In this document: positions 17,725 through 27,392 of the stretch, in pieces
Numbering within the stretch: the first letter of the stretch is position 1
Layout of the letters: the number at the start of each line of letters is the position of its first letter
Assembly (NCBI RefSeq): GCF_005117025.1
Contig: NZ_SWCO01000007.1
Coordinates: 389,002-453,001 of the forward strand
Origin: Alteromonas portus
GTDB taxonomy: Bacteria > Pseudomonadota > Gammaproteobacteria > Enterobacterales > Alteromonadaceae
Length of the DNA stretch: 64,000 nucleotides
Reading direction: 5' to 3'
Position numbers and translations under genes: made by a program
The notes under the pieces: generated by a model
What the model was told of the DNA's origin: nothing
Seen by the model: the letters and a program-made list of their open reading frames with translations, nothing else
The model's database searches: none

Positions 17725-18693
17725 ATGAAGATTTTGTGTTTAGGTGAAGTGCTTATTGATATGTTAAGCCAAGGTGCAGCGCCCAAAGATGGCAACATAC
17801 CAGCAATGAAGCCATTTCAGCCTTATGCTGGTGGTGCGCCTGCTAACGTGGCGGTTGCCGTTGCTCAACTGGGTGGCGAGAGCGCGATGGTGTCAAAGGT
17901 CGGTGACGATACTTTTGGGGCGTTTCTTAAAGAAATGCTTGAGCACTACAAAGTGAATACCGACTTCGTGTGGACCACACAAGAAGGGAACACGGCACTG
18001 GCGTTTGTAAACTTAGATGAAGACGGCGAGCGTTCGTTCGACTTCTACGTTGATAATGCCGCGCACAAGCACATTTCAGAACAAGACTTGTCGACGATCG
18101 ATTGCAACAAAAATACGGTACTTCATTTCTGTTCTGGCTCGATTTCTGGCCCTGAACTTATTCCCGGCACCGAGTTTATTTTAAACAGGGCGAAGGAAAA
18201 CGGCATGATGGTGTGCTTAGACATTAACTATCGCCCAGCGTTTTGGGATGATACTGCCAATGCACCAGCGCGTATTGATGAGGCCGCTAAGAAAGTCTCT
18301 GTTTTAAAGGCAAGCCGCGAAGAACTTGCAGAGTTGTACGGTGAAGAGAATGCCGATGCAAAAGTACAGCAGTGGCTAGATAGCGGTGTGAAAGTTGTAT
18401 TGGTAACCGACGGTGGCGAGCCAATTCACTATATTACTAAGTCGTTCAGCGGTACGTTGGCATCGCCAAAAATGGATGTAAAAGATACCACCGCAGCCGG
18501 CGATTCATTCATCGGTGGGTTCTTGTATTTCCTTTCGACCAAAGTTAAAAACGCCGATGAGTTCGATACGTGGGCCGAAAACTTTGAAAATGTTAGCGAA
18601 GCCACTGAGTTTGCTATTCGTTGCGGGGCTTACACGGTTACGCAATACGGCGCATTCAGCGCGCTGCCTACACAGGAAAATATTGCTAAGTAA
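17725..18693 (+). CDS. PfkB-family carbohydrate kinase, probably fructokinase
   Basis: This 322-residue PfkB-fold kinase has the N-terminal signature MKILCLGEVLIDMLSQG, the substrate-binding YAGGAPANVAVAVAQLGG (about 37-54) and the C-terminal anion hole and catalytic Asp in DTTAAGDSFIGGFL. The pattern matches bacterial fructokinases, which convert fructose to fructose-6-phosphate; ribokinase-like alternatives cannot be excluded. The ATG follows GAGG by 5 bases and is preferred over a TTG at 17710. The divergent ROK regulator probably controls it. Confidence 0.88.
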   Translation: MKILCLGEVLIDMLSQGAAPKDGNIPAMKPFQPYAGGAPANVAVAVAQLGGESAMVSKVGDDTFGAFLKEMLEHYKVNTDFVWTTQEGNTALAFVNLDEDGERSFDFYVDNAAHKHISEQDLSTIDCNKNTVLHFCSGSISGPELIPGTEFILNRAKENGMMVCLDINYRPAFWDDTANAPARIDEAAKKVSVLKASREELAELYGEENADAKVQQWLDSGVKVVLVTDGGEPIHYITKSFSGTLASPKMDVKDTTAAGDSFIGGFLYFLSTKVKNADEFDTWAENFENVSEATEFAIRCGAYTVTQYGAFSALPTQENIAK

Positions 18694-18733
18694 AAGCGTT
18701 AAAAAACGCTTTAAAAGCTGTGAAGCAGGCCAT

Positions 18734-18761
18734 AAAAAAGGGTTCAATTGAACCCTTTTTT
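18734..18761. terminator. Bidirectional terminator
   Basis: AAAAAAGGGTTCAA is followed directly by its exact complement TTGAACCCTTTTTT. It serves the rightward kinase gene and the leftward efpL gene. Confidence 0.93.
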
Positions 18762-18808
18762 GTCTTTTAAAGCTCTACCAGCAGCATAAGTTAATACGGG
18801 AAGTCGGC

Positions 18809-19384
18809 CTAGTGTTTGTCGGCTCTGCTTTGGAACTTGCGCTCTTCGGTATTAACCTTTATCCATTCACCCGTGCTGATGTATTCTGGTACCTGTACGA
18901 CTAAGCCAGTTGAAAGCGTTGCCGGTTTAGTGCGAGAGGTAGCTGACGCACCTTTAATAGACGGGTCGGTCTCAACCACTTCAAGCTCAACGCTCATTGG
19001 TAAGTCTAAGGCAACGGGCACTTCACTAACAATAACCACCTGAATGCCATCGGTTTCTTCGTTAATAAACAGAGCTTCGTTCTCAATGCTCTCTTTGCTC
19101 AAGTGATAAGGGGTGTAGTCTTCCTTATCCATGAACACATATTCTTCGCCATCAATATACGAAAACATAGCAGGGCGACGAATTAAGTCAGCCATATCTA
19201 AGGTGTCTGAGTCTTTAAAGGTTTCATCGTACTTCGCGCCTGTAACTACATCGTACATGCGCATGCGATAAATACTGCCACCTGCACGACCCTGAGGCAC
19301 AGAGCGTTCTATGTCTCTTACAATGCAAGTTTTTCCGTCAAATACCACGGTGTTATTCTTTTTAATTTCACTAGCCTTAGGCAT
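18809..19384 (-). CDS. efpL: Elongation factor P-like protein EfpL (YeiP)
   Basis: EfpL enters stalled ribosomes and promotes peptide-bond formation at proline-rich and other hard sequences. The 191-residue protein has three beta-barrel domains, with [18 protein letters not shown] at the start, [18 protein letters not shown] in the middle and [18 protein letters not shown] at the end. The loop that reaches the P-site tRNA reads [11 protein letters not shown], with Arg rather than the Lys modified in EF-P, as in the YeiP branch. AGGAAG precedes the ATG. It is a single gene. Confidence 0.94.
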   Translation of the reverse strand: MPKASEIKKNNTVVFDGKTCIVRDIERSVPQGRAGGSIYRMRMYDVVTGAKYDETFKDSDTLDMADLIRRPAMFSYIDGEEYVFMDKEDYTPYHLSKESIENEALFINEETDGIQVVIVSEVPVALDLPMSVELEVVETDPSIKGASATSRTKPATLSTGLVVQVPEYISTGEWIKVNTEERKFQSRADKH

Positions 19385-19482
19385 GGCGACTTCCTATTAA
19401 TGTGTTTTGTAAGGCATACGCCTACTTTTTTCTCACCTCATTCTCTGCGATTTTGTCTAACTTAGGAAGTGTTTTTGCGGGC

Positions 19483-21213
19483 TTAGTTTTCTATTAACGC
19501 TTTAACATTCGCTAAGGTGTCAGCTTCATTGGCGGGTTTGTCCCAACGAATTCGATGGATACGGGGAAAGCGAAGCGCAACCCCAGATTTGTGCCTTGAC
19601 GAAGGGTGTACAGCGTCGAAAGCCACCTCCAGCACTAACTCTTTTTTCACTTCTCTCACCGGGCCAAACCGTCCTACGGCATTGCGTCTTACCCAGTTAT
19701 CTAGTTTTTTAAGTTCTTCATCGGTGAACCCGGAATAGGCTTTACCGATAGGCAGAAGCTGACTGTCTTCCCAAGCGCCGAACGTGTAGTCAGAGTAAAA
19801 GCTGGAACGCTTACCGTGTCCGCGCTGTGCATACATCATTACCGCATCCACAACCAGCGGATCGCGCTTCCATTTAAACCATTGGCCTTTGGGTCTGCCG
19901 GGGACGTATTTACTATCTAAGCGCTTTATCATCAGCCCTTCTACCGCACGATTTTGGCATACTTGGGTGTGAAGCTGGCGCAAAGTTTCAGGGGAAGTGG
20001 CATTAAGTGTTTCAGAAAGAAACAAGCGGCTGTTATTCGTTTTGCTAAACCATTTTTCAAGGGCATCGCGCCTTGCTTTTAGTGTTTTATCGGTTAGATC
20101 TTCACCATCAAGCACTAAAGCATCGTAAACGATTAGTCCAACGGGGGAGGAAGACTGTAGCGCTTTACTCGGTTTCTTTTTATTAAGGCGCTGCTGAAGG
20201 GCATTAAAGGTATCCACGTCTGGCTGTGTGGCGGTTGAAGCCTGTTTACCGCTTTTATTACTACTCGTGCGTTGACTAGCCGCACTTTGGGTAGTCGATG
20301 CTTCAGATTGATGTAAGCCATGTTCTGCATTATGGATAACCAACAGTTCTCCATCTAGCACCATATTGCCACGTATAGACTCAAGTAAGTCGGGAAATGA
20401 GTGGCTAATATCATCGCCAGTACGGGAAAAAAGGGCTTTTTCAGACTCGTCGCCATCGGCGCCACTACCGTTTTGAGTCTTATCATCTCCAGCGTTATTT
20501 GACTTAACGACAAGCTGCACACGAATGCCATCGTATTTGTTTTCAATTTGCCAAGTGTCCTTGGTGAAAGCGTTGATATCGCTATCGTCAATGGGGTGAG
20601 AAAGCATAACTGGATGAAAGGTGACGGCGTTTTCAATATCAGGCTTGTCGGCTTTTCCTTCTAGGTAGCTAAGCATGTCAACATAAGGTGGGGTAACCGC
20701 ATGCCAAAGTGTTTCAATCTCTTTAATATCTTTATTGCCATAGTCGGCCAATATTTGTTTTATGGAGCGAGCCGACACACCTATACGTAACCCTCGTGTG
20801 CCCAACTTTAGTAATGCCCAGCGCTGCGCAGGTGTCATTATTGTTAGGTAGTGGGCTAGCGTCTCAGAAACTTTCTGCTTACTTATGGATGCAAAGGTTT
20901 GTACCACTTCGGTAAGCGTGGGTAGCGAATCTGAAGGCTCGCTGTAAGGCCATAAATGGGCCACAGTTTCACTAACCTCACCCACATAGTCATAGCTCAT
21001 GGCAAAAAGCGCAGAATCGGTATGTTCGGTAATAAGCTTTTTTACCGTGTTTCGTTTAAAGAAGTCGAACCGCAACGTGCCTGCCATAGCAGCAATCGCC
21101 CAGCCCCGGTCAGGGTCTGGTGTATTGGCAATGTAGTCGGCGATAAGCTGTGCCTTAGCTTTGTTTCCAGACGTGAAATACAGCTGTTCAAGTAAGTGAC
21201 TAAATGCGTCCAC
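19483..21213 (-). CDS. ATP-dependent DNA ligase of the Lhr-associated repair cluster
   Basis: This 576-residue ligase belongs to the group found with an MBL exonuclease, an Lhr helicase and a phosphoesterase. An N-terminal helical domain (about 1-200) precedes the adenylation domain: the AMP-accepting Lys226 in KYDGIR, SRTGDDISHSFPDLLE, LDGELLV, VGLIVYDALVLDGEDL and VEGLMIKRLD, then KWKRDPLVVDAVM. A C-terminal OB domain includes HKSGVALRFPRIHRIRWDKP. Two Ser/Thr/Asp/Gly-rich stretches at about 238-259 and 296-331 interrupt the adenylation domain and make the protein longer than usual. The GTG start overlaps the exonuclease stop by one base (TAGTG). Confidence 0.93.
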   Translation of the reverse strand: MDAFSHLLEQLYFTSGNKAKAQLIADYIANTPDPDRGWAIAAMAGTLRFDFFKRNTVKKLITEHTDSALFAMSYDYVGEVSETVAHLWPYSEPSDSLPTLTEVVQTFASISKQKVSETLAHYLTIMTPAQRWALLKLGTRGLRIGVSARSIKQILADYGNKDIKEIETLWHAVTPPYVDMLSYLEGKADKPDIENAVTFHPVMLSHPIDDSDINAFTKDTWQIENKYDGIRVQLVVKSNNAGDDKTQNGSGADGDESEKALFSRTGDDISHSFPDLLESIRGNMVLDGELLVIHNAEHGLHQSEASTTQSAASQRTSSNKSGKQASTATQPDVDTFNALQQRLNKKKPSKALQSSSPVGLIVYDALVLDGEDLTDKTLKARRDALEKWFSKTNNSRLFLSETLNATSPETLRQLHTQVCQNRAVEGLMIKRLDSKYVPGRPKGQWFKWKRDPLVVDAVMMYAQRGHGKRSSFYSDYTFGAWEDSQLLPIGKAYSGFTDEELKKLDNWVRRNAVGRFGPVREVKKELVLEVAFDAVHPSSRHKSGVALRFPRIHRIRWDKPANEADTLANVKALIEN

Positions 21214-22229
21214 TAATCGCCTCCTTGCTCTTCTTCATCATAACCGACTAGCGATAGCGCTCTGGCTTTAAAGCCCATTTTTTGTGCCTGATACATCAAG
21301 GCGTCTTCTCTGCCGTGGGTTACCCACACTTCTTTCGGGTTGACTTCTTCAATGGTTTGCAGCAATTCAGGCCAGTCGCAATGATCAGAGATGATAAGCG
21401 GTAGCTCTGCATTTTTTTGCTTAGCGCGAGCACGGATTTGCATCCATCCAGACGCCACCACAGGTCGCACGTTAGGCAAGCTTCGCGACCACCTATCGGC
21501 AAGTGCAGAAGGCGGCGCAATGACTATTTCACCGGCTAATGTTTTTTTATCCGCGACCTCAGACACCGGTATTAAGTTGCCTAAGTCTATTCCTAATTGC
21601 TTATAGAGATCACACAGCTTTAGCTGTGCACCATGTAAGTAGATGGGCTTGGTGTAACCCGCCTCGCGCAGCGCTAAAATAACCCGCTGGCACTTGCCTA
21701 ATGCATATGCGCCTACTAAATGGCACCTTTCGGGGAATACGCGCAACGAATGAAGTAGTTTTTCAATTTCATGTTCTATGGGCGGGTGCTTAAAGACAGG
21801 AAGCCCAAAAGTGGCTTCGGTAATCAATACGTCGCAAGGTACAACTTTAAAAGGCGGGCAGGTAGGATCGTGACGGCGTTTGTAATCGCCGGAAACCACA
21901 ACGCGGTAGCCTGCATATTCAATAAGAATTTGTGTAGAGCCAAGAATATGGCCTGCTGGATAAAATGTGGCTTTTACATCGTTAAACTTAATGCTTTCAC
22001 CTATAGCTACAGCGTGCTGGTGAGTAGCCATATCTTCACCGTAGCGGGTTTGCATAATCGCCAGTGTTTCTGGGCTTGCGTACACACTGTTATGGCCTGC
22101 CCGTGCATGGTCAGCGTGACCGTGTGTGACAAGGGCGGTGGCGACTTCATTCATTGGGTCGATGTAAAACTCACCCGGCTCGCAATAAAGGCCAGTATCG
22201 TCAGTTTTTAACCACGTTGATGGATGCAC
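21213..22229 (-). CDS. Ligase-associated MBL-fold DNA exonuclease
   Basis: This 338-residue metallo-beta-lactamase-fold nuclease is the usual partner of this ligase type. The metal motif HxHxDH appears as VTHGHADHARAG (about 52-63), with further ligands in YPAGHILGSTQI and VVSGDYKRRHD. The C-terminal DHCDWPELL and WVTHGRED complete the active site. It is predicted to trim damaged DNA ends before sealing. The start is GTG. It is the first gene of the leftward pair and is translationally coupled to the ligase. Confidence 0.92.
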   Translation of the reverse strand: MHPSTWLKTDDTGLYCEPGEFYIDPMNEVATALVTHGHADHARAGHNSVYASPETLAIMQTRYGEDMATHQHAVAIGESIKFNDVKATFYPAGHILGSTQILIEYAGYRVVVSGDYKRRHDPTCPPFKVVPCDVLITEATFGLPVFKHPPIEHEIEKLLHSLRVFPERCHLVGAYALGKCQRVILALREAGYTKPIYLHGAQLKLCDLYKQLGIDLGNLIPVSEVADKKTLAGEIVIAPPSALADRWSRSLPNVRPVVASGWMQIRARAKQKNAELPLIISDHCDWPELLQTIEEVNPKEVWVTHGREDALMYQAQKMGFKARALSLVGYDEEEQGGD

Positions 22230-22251
22230 TTCTTATAGTCCTGCCAAATAA

Positions 22252-22413
22252 GGGAATGCTTGTTACTACGTATTTCACCCCCTTAATCGACCACTTGAAT
22301 TAGGCATTCACTACTGGTTTAACCCGCATTCATCTATCGAATTTGGGTTAGGCTACGATACTGACGAAAACCAATTAGGCTCGGCTACTTTGCTAGGCAC
22401 TTTCAGATTCTAG
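22252..22413 (+). pseudogene. Relic of the 3' end of an outer-membrane barrel gene
   Basis: An open stretch of 53 codons without a start codon ends in TAG at 22411. Its last 40 codons read like two barrel strands: PLELGIHYWFNPHSS, IEFGLGYDTDEN, then LGSATLLGTFRF-stop. Alternating hydrophobic and polar residues and the terminal Phe are typical of outer-membrane porins recognised by the Bam complex. A good rightward terminator follows 20 bases later. The rest of the gene is missing, as an exonuclease gene lies on the opposite strand immediately before. The family is not identified. Confidence 0.5.
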
Positions 22414-22432
22414 ATAGTTACGCCAATATGCC

Positions 22433-22462
22433 AAAGGACCAGGTTTTATTCTGGTCCTTTTT
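22433..22462 (+). terminator. Rho-independent terminator after the barrel relic
   Basis: AAAGGACCAG and CTGGTCCTTT pair around GTTTTATT, with the better T run on the rightward side. This suggests it once ended the decayed rightward gene. Confidence 0.88.
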
Positions 22463-22505
22463 GGTTGAATCGGATTTATATAACGTCTTTTAGCACAGAT
22501 GTTAG

Positions 22506-23717
22506 CTATGAGGTTTTGTTTGCCTCTGTCGCCAACTCTTGCTCTTCTACCAAACCATCATCTTGCTTGCTTTGTTGCTTCTTATAAAAGCTGCGCAGAT
22601 ACAGTGTTCTCCATGCCGCTTCAAATGGCCCCTGCTCAAAGTTCTTAGTAATAAAATTCGCCAACAATATTTGAATTGCTGTAAGCGCAAGGGTAATTAA
22701 CATCAAATCGAGCAGCGTAACGGTATAGGCAAATTCGGGGTAGTAAGCGGGCATAATCACACGAAACAGCACAGCCAAAACAATAGACTGTGTTAGATAG
22801 AGGGTAAACGCCACCTTGCCGCAGTTAATAAGTGACTGATACCACCAGCTGGTTGTGTTTTTCACTTTGATTAACAGATGAGCGTAGGCAAAAGCACAGA
22901 AAATAGCGGGGATACTGGTAAACATGGGAATAACATCTGAGGTTACTTGCTCAAACATTATCTGAGGAATAACAGTAATAACAGAGGTGGCTATGGCAAT
23001 GATAGCCACTTTTTTAAATACAGCAGAAGAGAAGCCAAGGTTAAAAAAATCGCTTCTATAAAGGTAGGCACCAAACATCATAAGCCCCATCGACTGCCAC
23101 AGCATGGAAAAAGGGGCTGCAATAACGGTAGCAAGAACAAAAGATGCTTGAACTCCTATTTGGAACAAATAACTACTTTGCCATTCCGTAACCTCTTCGG
23201 CGTAGGCCTCACTAGACCTAAGGGGCGGTGCGCCACCGTAGTCGTATCCAAGCGTAAGTACTATGCCAAAAACAAGCATAATGATGCTTCCCACGACTAA
23301 ATATTTAACACTTTTCGCGCGAAGCGCTTCTTGGTCTAACGTTAAGTGTTTTAGTACAAAGTAGGCGCAAAGACTGTAATAAAGCAGTATGTCACCGCCA
23401 AATATGAACACGCCATGTATTAACCCAAATAAAAATAGCCATTTAAGCCGTGATTTAGAAAAGTCTAAAAAGTTGTGCCCTCGCTTTTGGCAAGCGTCGA
23501 ATTGAATAGCTAAACCTGCTCCAAACAACAGGCAAAATAAGGTGCGAAATCTTCCATCTAAGAAAAGTGCGCTAACTGTCGAGATAATCTCATCAGATAA
23601 AAGTGGCGCTTCAAAAAACGCGTAGCCGGTGTGAAAATTTTGATGATATGCAATGTTTAAAAACAGTATGCCAAGGATTGCTAGACCTCTAATGGCATCT
23701 ATCGATTGAATTCGCAT
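22506..23717 (-). CDS. DUF418/YeiB-like membrane protein
   Basis: This 403-residue polytopic membrane protein has about ten hydrophobic segments. The N-terminal RIQSIDAIRGLAILGILFLN and FLDGRFRTLFCLLFGAGLAI, and the late ALTAIQILLANFITKNFEQG before GPFEAAWRTL, match the DUF418 (YeiB) family, relatives of membrane acyltransferases with no settled function. The hydrophilic tail is Gln/Glu-rich. It lies between the two halves of the ligase-helicase repair cluster, with no obvious functional link. Confidence 0.88.
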   Translation of the reverse strand: MRIQSIDAIRGLAILGILFLNIAYHQNFHTGYAFFEAPLLSDEIISTVSALFLDGRFRTLFCLLFGAGLAIQFDACQKRGHNFLDFSKSRLKWLFLFGLIHGVFIFGGDILLYYSLCAYFVLKHLTLDQEALRAKSVKYLVVGSIIMLVFGIVLTLGYDYGGAPPLRSSEAYAEEVTEWQSSYLFQIGVQASFVLATVIAAPFSMLWQSMGLMMFGAYLYRSDFFNLGFSSAVFKKVAIIAIATSVITVIPQIMFEQVTSDVIPMFTSIPAIFCAFAYAHLLIKVKNTTSWWYQSLINCGKVAFTLYLTQSIVLAVLFRVIMPAYYPEFAYTVTLLDLMLITLALTAIQILLANFITKNFEQGPFEAAWRTLYLRSFYKKQQSKQDDGLVEEQELATEANKTS

Positions 23718-23990
23718 TTACGTTCCCTGTAATCATATTTTGTAGTTTTACGAGTGTAGTGTAATCGCTTTCGTAGTGTCGATGCTTAAAGTGTATTCGA
23801 ATATTAACTATTGCTAATAACCTTAATCCACTAATAAATAGAAAGTACAGTAGATACTTATTTTTTCAAGGTAGTTATATTGCGCCGAGCTTTGATGGTT
23901 ATTACAAAGGCAGAGAGTAAGGTGTTGGCGTATATAAACTTAACTAAGGAATTGGCGTATAAAGCGGAAAAGGCATAACAGATACCATAA

Positions 23991-26489
23991 ATGACATTAC
24001 TTCCCTGTGCTTTCGCTAAGTGGTTTAAGCAAAAAGGCTGGCAACTGCGTGATTATCAACAGACCATGTTGGTGGAAAAAGATAAACATGACTGTACTTT
24101 ATTGATAGCACCGACAGGGGCGGGTAAAACCTTGTCTGGTTTTCTGCCAAGTTTGGTAGAGCTTAGTGAATTAAATGAGAGTAATGCATCAGCTGAAAAC
24201 AAGGGTAATCAGAGTGGGTTTAATGGTTTACATACCTTATATATTTCACCACTTAAAGCGTTAACCCAAGATATTCATCGCAACCTGTTACAGCCTATTG
24301 AAGAAATGTCGTTGCCTATCACTGCTGAAACGCGTACTGGCGATACGCCTTCTCATAAGCGTCAGCGACAGCGCAAAAAGCCGCCTAATATCCTCCTTAC
24401 TACCCCCGAATCTCTTATGCTGATGTTAAGTTACGCCGATGCCGATAAGCTTTTCGGCAAGCTAAAACGGGTGATCATCGATGAAACCCACAGCTTAATG
24501 GCAAATAAGCGCGGCGACTTTTTATCACTCGCCCTAGCGCGATTAAGCGTGCTTTCACCACGCTGCAAACGCATAGGCCTGTCAGCAACCGTAGCGTTTC
24601 CCGAAACTTTGGGCGCGTGGCTAGCGGGCAGTGACAGTGTTGCTAATATCATTAAAGTAAAAGCGGGTGAGAAGCCAAAAGTTGAAATGCTGCACTCAAA
24701 AGCACGCATGCCTTTTGGCGGCTTTATGGCCCGGTACGCCATTGATGATATTTATGCAGCCATAGAAAATGCGCAGACTACACTTGTTTTTGTTAATACC
24801 CGCGCTCAGTCTGAACTTCTATTTCAAATGTTGTGGGAAGCAAACAAGGCTGCGCTTCCCATAGCGCTTTATCACGGCAGTTTGAGCAAAGAGCAAAGGC
24901 GAAAAACCGAAGCCATGATGGCAAGCGGCATGCTAAGAGCAATTGTGTGTACTTCTGCGTTAGAGTTAGGTATCGACTGGGGCGACGTCGACAAAGTCAT
25001 TCAAGTAGGTGCTCCGAAAGGCGTAAGCAGGCTGCTGCAAAGGATAGGGCGAGCGAACCACAGGTTAGATGAGCCTAGCGAAGCGTTACTTGTACCAGCC
25101 AACCGTTTTGAAGCGCTGGAATGCCAAGCGGCCATTACGGCCATTGAAAAAGGTGAACTTGATGGCGAAAGCCCTCAGCCAGGCGCGCTAGACATCATTC
25201 CGCAGTTTATCTTGAACTGTTTATGTAGCAAAGCTGATAGCCCGGGTGCCTTGTATCAAGAGATACTTACTGCAACGCCTTATCAAGGGTTAGATAGAGA
25301 CGATTTCGATAAACTGTGGCGCTTCACTCAAGACGGTGGCAGTGCACTAAATGCGTATGAACGGTATCAGCGCCTGACCAGAAATGATGATGGCACGTAC
25401 TCGCCAGCAAATCGTCGGGTTATTCAACGACACAGACAAAACATAGGCACAATTGTTGAGGCAGGGCGACTTAAAGTAAAGCGTATTAGAAGAGGGAATC
25501 AGGGCAAGATCATCGGTGAAGTAGAAGAATATTTCGCCCAGCAGTTAACGCCCGGAGATACCTTTTATTTTGGCGGAGAAGTACTGCGCTTTGAAGCTAT
25601 TCGCGACATGCAGCTTCACGCCAAGCCGGCCAAAGCGAAAGAGCCTAAAATACCAAGCTACGCGGGTGGGCAAATGCCTCTTTCTACTTATTTAGCGGAA
25701 GGGGTGAGAGCGATTTTGGCTACTCAAAAGTCGTGGAAAGCCTTGCCGGCACAGGTACAAGAATGGCTTAATCTTCAGCAGGCGTTCTCGCAGCTACCTA
25801 GCCCGGATAAGGTGCTGGTGGAGCAGTTTCCGTTTAGGCAGGCGCACTATACCTTGTACTACACTTTCGACGGTCGCAAAGCGAACCAAACCTTAGGTAT
25901 GTTGTTAACGCGGCGAATGGAAAAAATGGGCATTAAGCCGTTAAGCTTCAGCGTGACTGATTATGGTTTGTCGGTAGCATCAGTGAACGCCATTACCCAA
26001 GGGCAGTTACAGCAGCTGTTTCAGCCGGATATTCTAGGCGACGAGTTAGAAGATTGGATGTTACAGGCGCCTATGCTTAAACGCTCGTTCAGGCAAGTAG
26101 CGGTAGTAAGCGGGCTGACCGAACAGCGTTATCACGCCAGCCAAAAAACCATGAAGCAGGTCACCTTCTCTACGGATCTTATTTACGATACATTGCGAGA
26201 ACACGACCGCGATCATATTTTACTGAAAGTAGCCAGGGCTGATGCTGAGCGAGAGTTACTAGACTTACGGCGACTCGCTAACTTACTCATTCGTTATGTA
26301 GATTCAGCGACATTAGTTAACCTTGAAAAACCGTCGCCCATGGCTATTCCTATTGTGCTTGATGTGCGCAGTGAACAAGTAAAAGGCGCTGGTGCGCAAG
26401 CCATTATTGAGCAAGCCAATTTATACGCCGAAGCCGAAACCATGTTAGACGAAGTTCGCGCGTTACTCTCAGGGGCTAGTGTTGAATAG
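23991..26489 (+). CDS. Lhr-type DEXH helicase of the ligase-associated cluster
   Basis: This 832-residue superfamily 2 helicase corresponds to the Lhr core. Motifs in order: LRDYQQTML (Q-like), Walker A LIAPTGAGKTLSGFLPSLVE, IIDETHSLM (DETH box), GLSATVAFPETLG (SAT), then TSALELGIDWGDVDKVIQVG and LLQRIGRANHR (motif VI). The C-terminal winged-helix and Lhr-specific region follows. Lhr-Core enzymes translocate 3' to 5' and unwind RNA:DNA hybrids and DNA. The ATG has no clear ribosome-binding site. The metallophosphoesterase gene follows on the same strand. Confidence 0.94.
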   Translation: MTLLPCAFAKWFKQKGWQLRDYQQTMLVEKDKHDCTLLIAPTGAGKTLSGFLPSLVELSELNESNASAENKGNQSGFNGLHTLYISPLKALTQDIHRNLLQPIEEMSLPITAETRTGDTPSHKRQRQRKKPPNILLTTPESLMLMLSYADADKLFGKLKRVIIDETHSLMANKRGDFLSLALARLSVLSPRCKRIGLSATVAFPETLGAWLAGSDSVANIIKVKAGEKPKVEMLHSKARMPFGGFMARYAIDDIYAAIENAQTTLVFVNTRAQSELLFQMLWEANKAALPIALYHGSLSKEQRRKTEAMMASGMLRAIVCTSALELGIDWGDVDKVIQVGAPKGVSRLLQRIGRANHRLDEPSEALLVPANRFEALECQAAITAIEKGELDGESPQPGALDIIPQFILNCLCSKADSPGALYQEILTATPYQGLDRDDFDKLWRFTQDGGSALNAYERYQRLTRNDDGTYSPANRRVIQRHRQNIGTIVEAGRLKVKRIRRGNQGKIIGEVEEYFAQQLTPGDTFYFGGEVLRFEAIRDMQLHAKPAKAKEPKIPSYAGGQMPLSTYLAEGVRAILATQKSWKALPAQVQEWLNLQQAFSQLPSPDKVLVEQFPFRQAHYTLYYTFDGRKANQTLGMLLTRRMEKMGIKPLSFSVTDYGLSVASVNAITQGQLQQLFQPDILGDELEDWMLQAPMLKRSFRQVAVVSGLTEQRYHASQKTMKQVTFSTDLIYDTLREHDRDHILLKVARADAERELLDLRRLANLLIRYVDSATLVNLEKPSPMAIPIVLDVRSEQVKGAGAQAIIEQANLYAEAETMLDEVRALLSGASVE

Positions 26490-26676
26490 GGTGGGACTAA
26501 GCAGAATATTCAAACTCGCTTTCCCATATAAACGATGTACCTCACGCCTGATGCTTTACTTAACAAACATTGGCGGTAAGTACGTTGGACAGGAAAGCTA
26601 AATAGTATTTCGCTATATAAATGTGCAGCTTTGCCCTGGTAATAAAAACTCACAAACGAAAAATAAAGAGGTTAAT

Positions 26677-27381
26677 TTGGCAATAACCGACGCGTGGCTG
26701 ACTGAAAAAGTTAGTCAGCGCCACATTACTATTACGAAATATGCAGACTATCTGTGGTTATTAGACGCACGTGGCGTGGCGTATTTACCCGCATGCGACT
26801 GGCTGATTGTTTCTGATCTTCACCTAGAAAAAGGCAGTTATTTACGCAGTTATGCGAACCCCTTACCCAGCTTAGATTCCACCGCCACACTCAAACGCCT
26901 GGAAAGTATTATTGATGATTACCAACCTTTGCGAGTAATAAGCTTGGGGGACAGTTTTCACGATAAACACAGCATGTCTCGTATGACTATTGAAGACCGT
27001 CAGCACCTATGTAGGCTTGTTGATAAAGTGAAAGAGTGGATGTGGGTAGAAGGTAACCATGACCCAGACCTGCCGGAAGGCATTCCAGGCACGCCCTGTT
27101 TTGAAATAGTGCTAGATAATATGGTGTTCAGGCATGAGCCAGAAATGAGCGAAAAGCGAGCGCAAGTTATCGGTCACTATCATCCCAAAAAGCGCACCAC
27201 CGTTACACGACGTCGTTACTCTGGCAAATGCTTTACTAACAACAAAAACTTATTTGTAATGCCCGCCTTCGGGCAATTCACCGGTGGGCTAGACATAGAC
27301 GAAGACGTAATGCTAACGCTTCTTCCCAAGCCGACCCGTCAGGTTTTCATGTTCTGTGACGGCATTATCTTCAAAATATAG
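26677..27381 (+). CDS. pdeM: Ligase-associated metallophosphoesterase endonuclease
   Basis: This 234-residue calcineurin-type phosphoesterase carries the five expected motifs: WLIVSDLHLEKGSYL, VISLGDSFHD, WVEGNHDPDLP, FRHEP and IGHYHPKKR. A homologue in Pseudomonas putida is a manganese-dependent DNA nuclease in the four-gene Lhr-Core cluster. The TTG start is preferred because AAGAGG lies 5 bases upstream; a longer frame would start at 26623 without a good site. It is the last gene of the rightward half of the repair cluster, 187 bases after the helicase. Confidence 0.9.
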   Translation: MAITDAWLTEKVSQRHITITKYADYLWLLDARGVAYLPACDWLIVSDLHLEKGSYLRSYANPLPSLDSTATLKRLESIIDDYQPLRVISLGDSFHDKHSMSRMTIEDRQHLCRLVDKVKEWMWVEGNHDPDLPEGIPGTPCFEIVLDNMVFRHEPEMSEKRAQVIGHYHPKKRTTVTRRRYSGKCFTNNKNLFVMPAFGQFTGGLDIDEDVMLTLLPKPTRQVFMFCDGIIFKI

Positions 27382-27392
27382 CACACCAAAAA

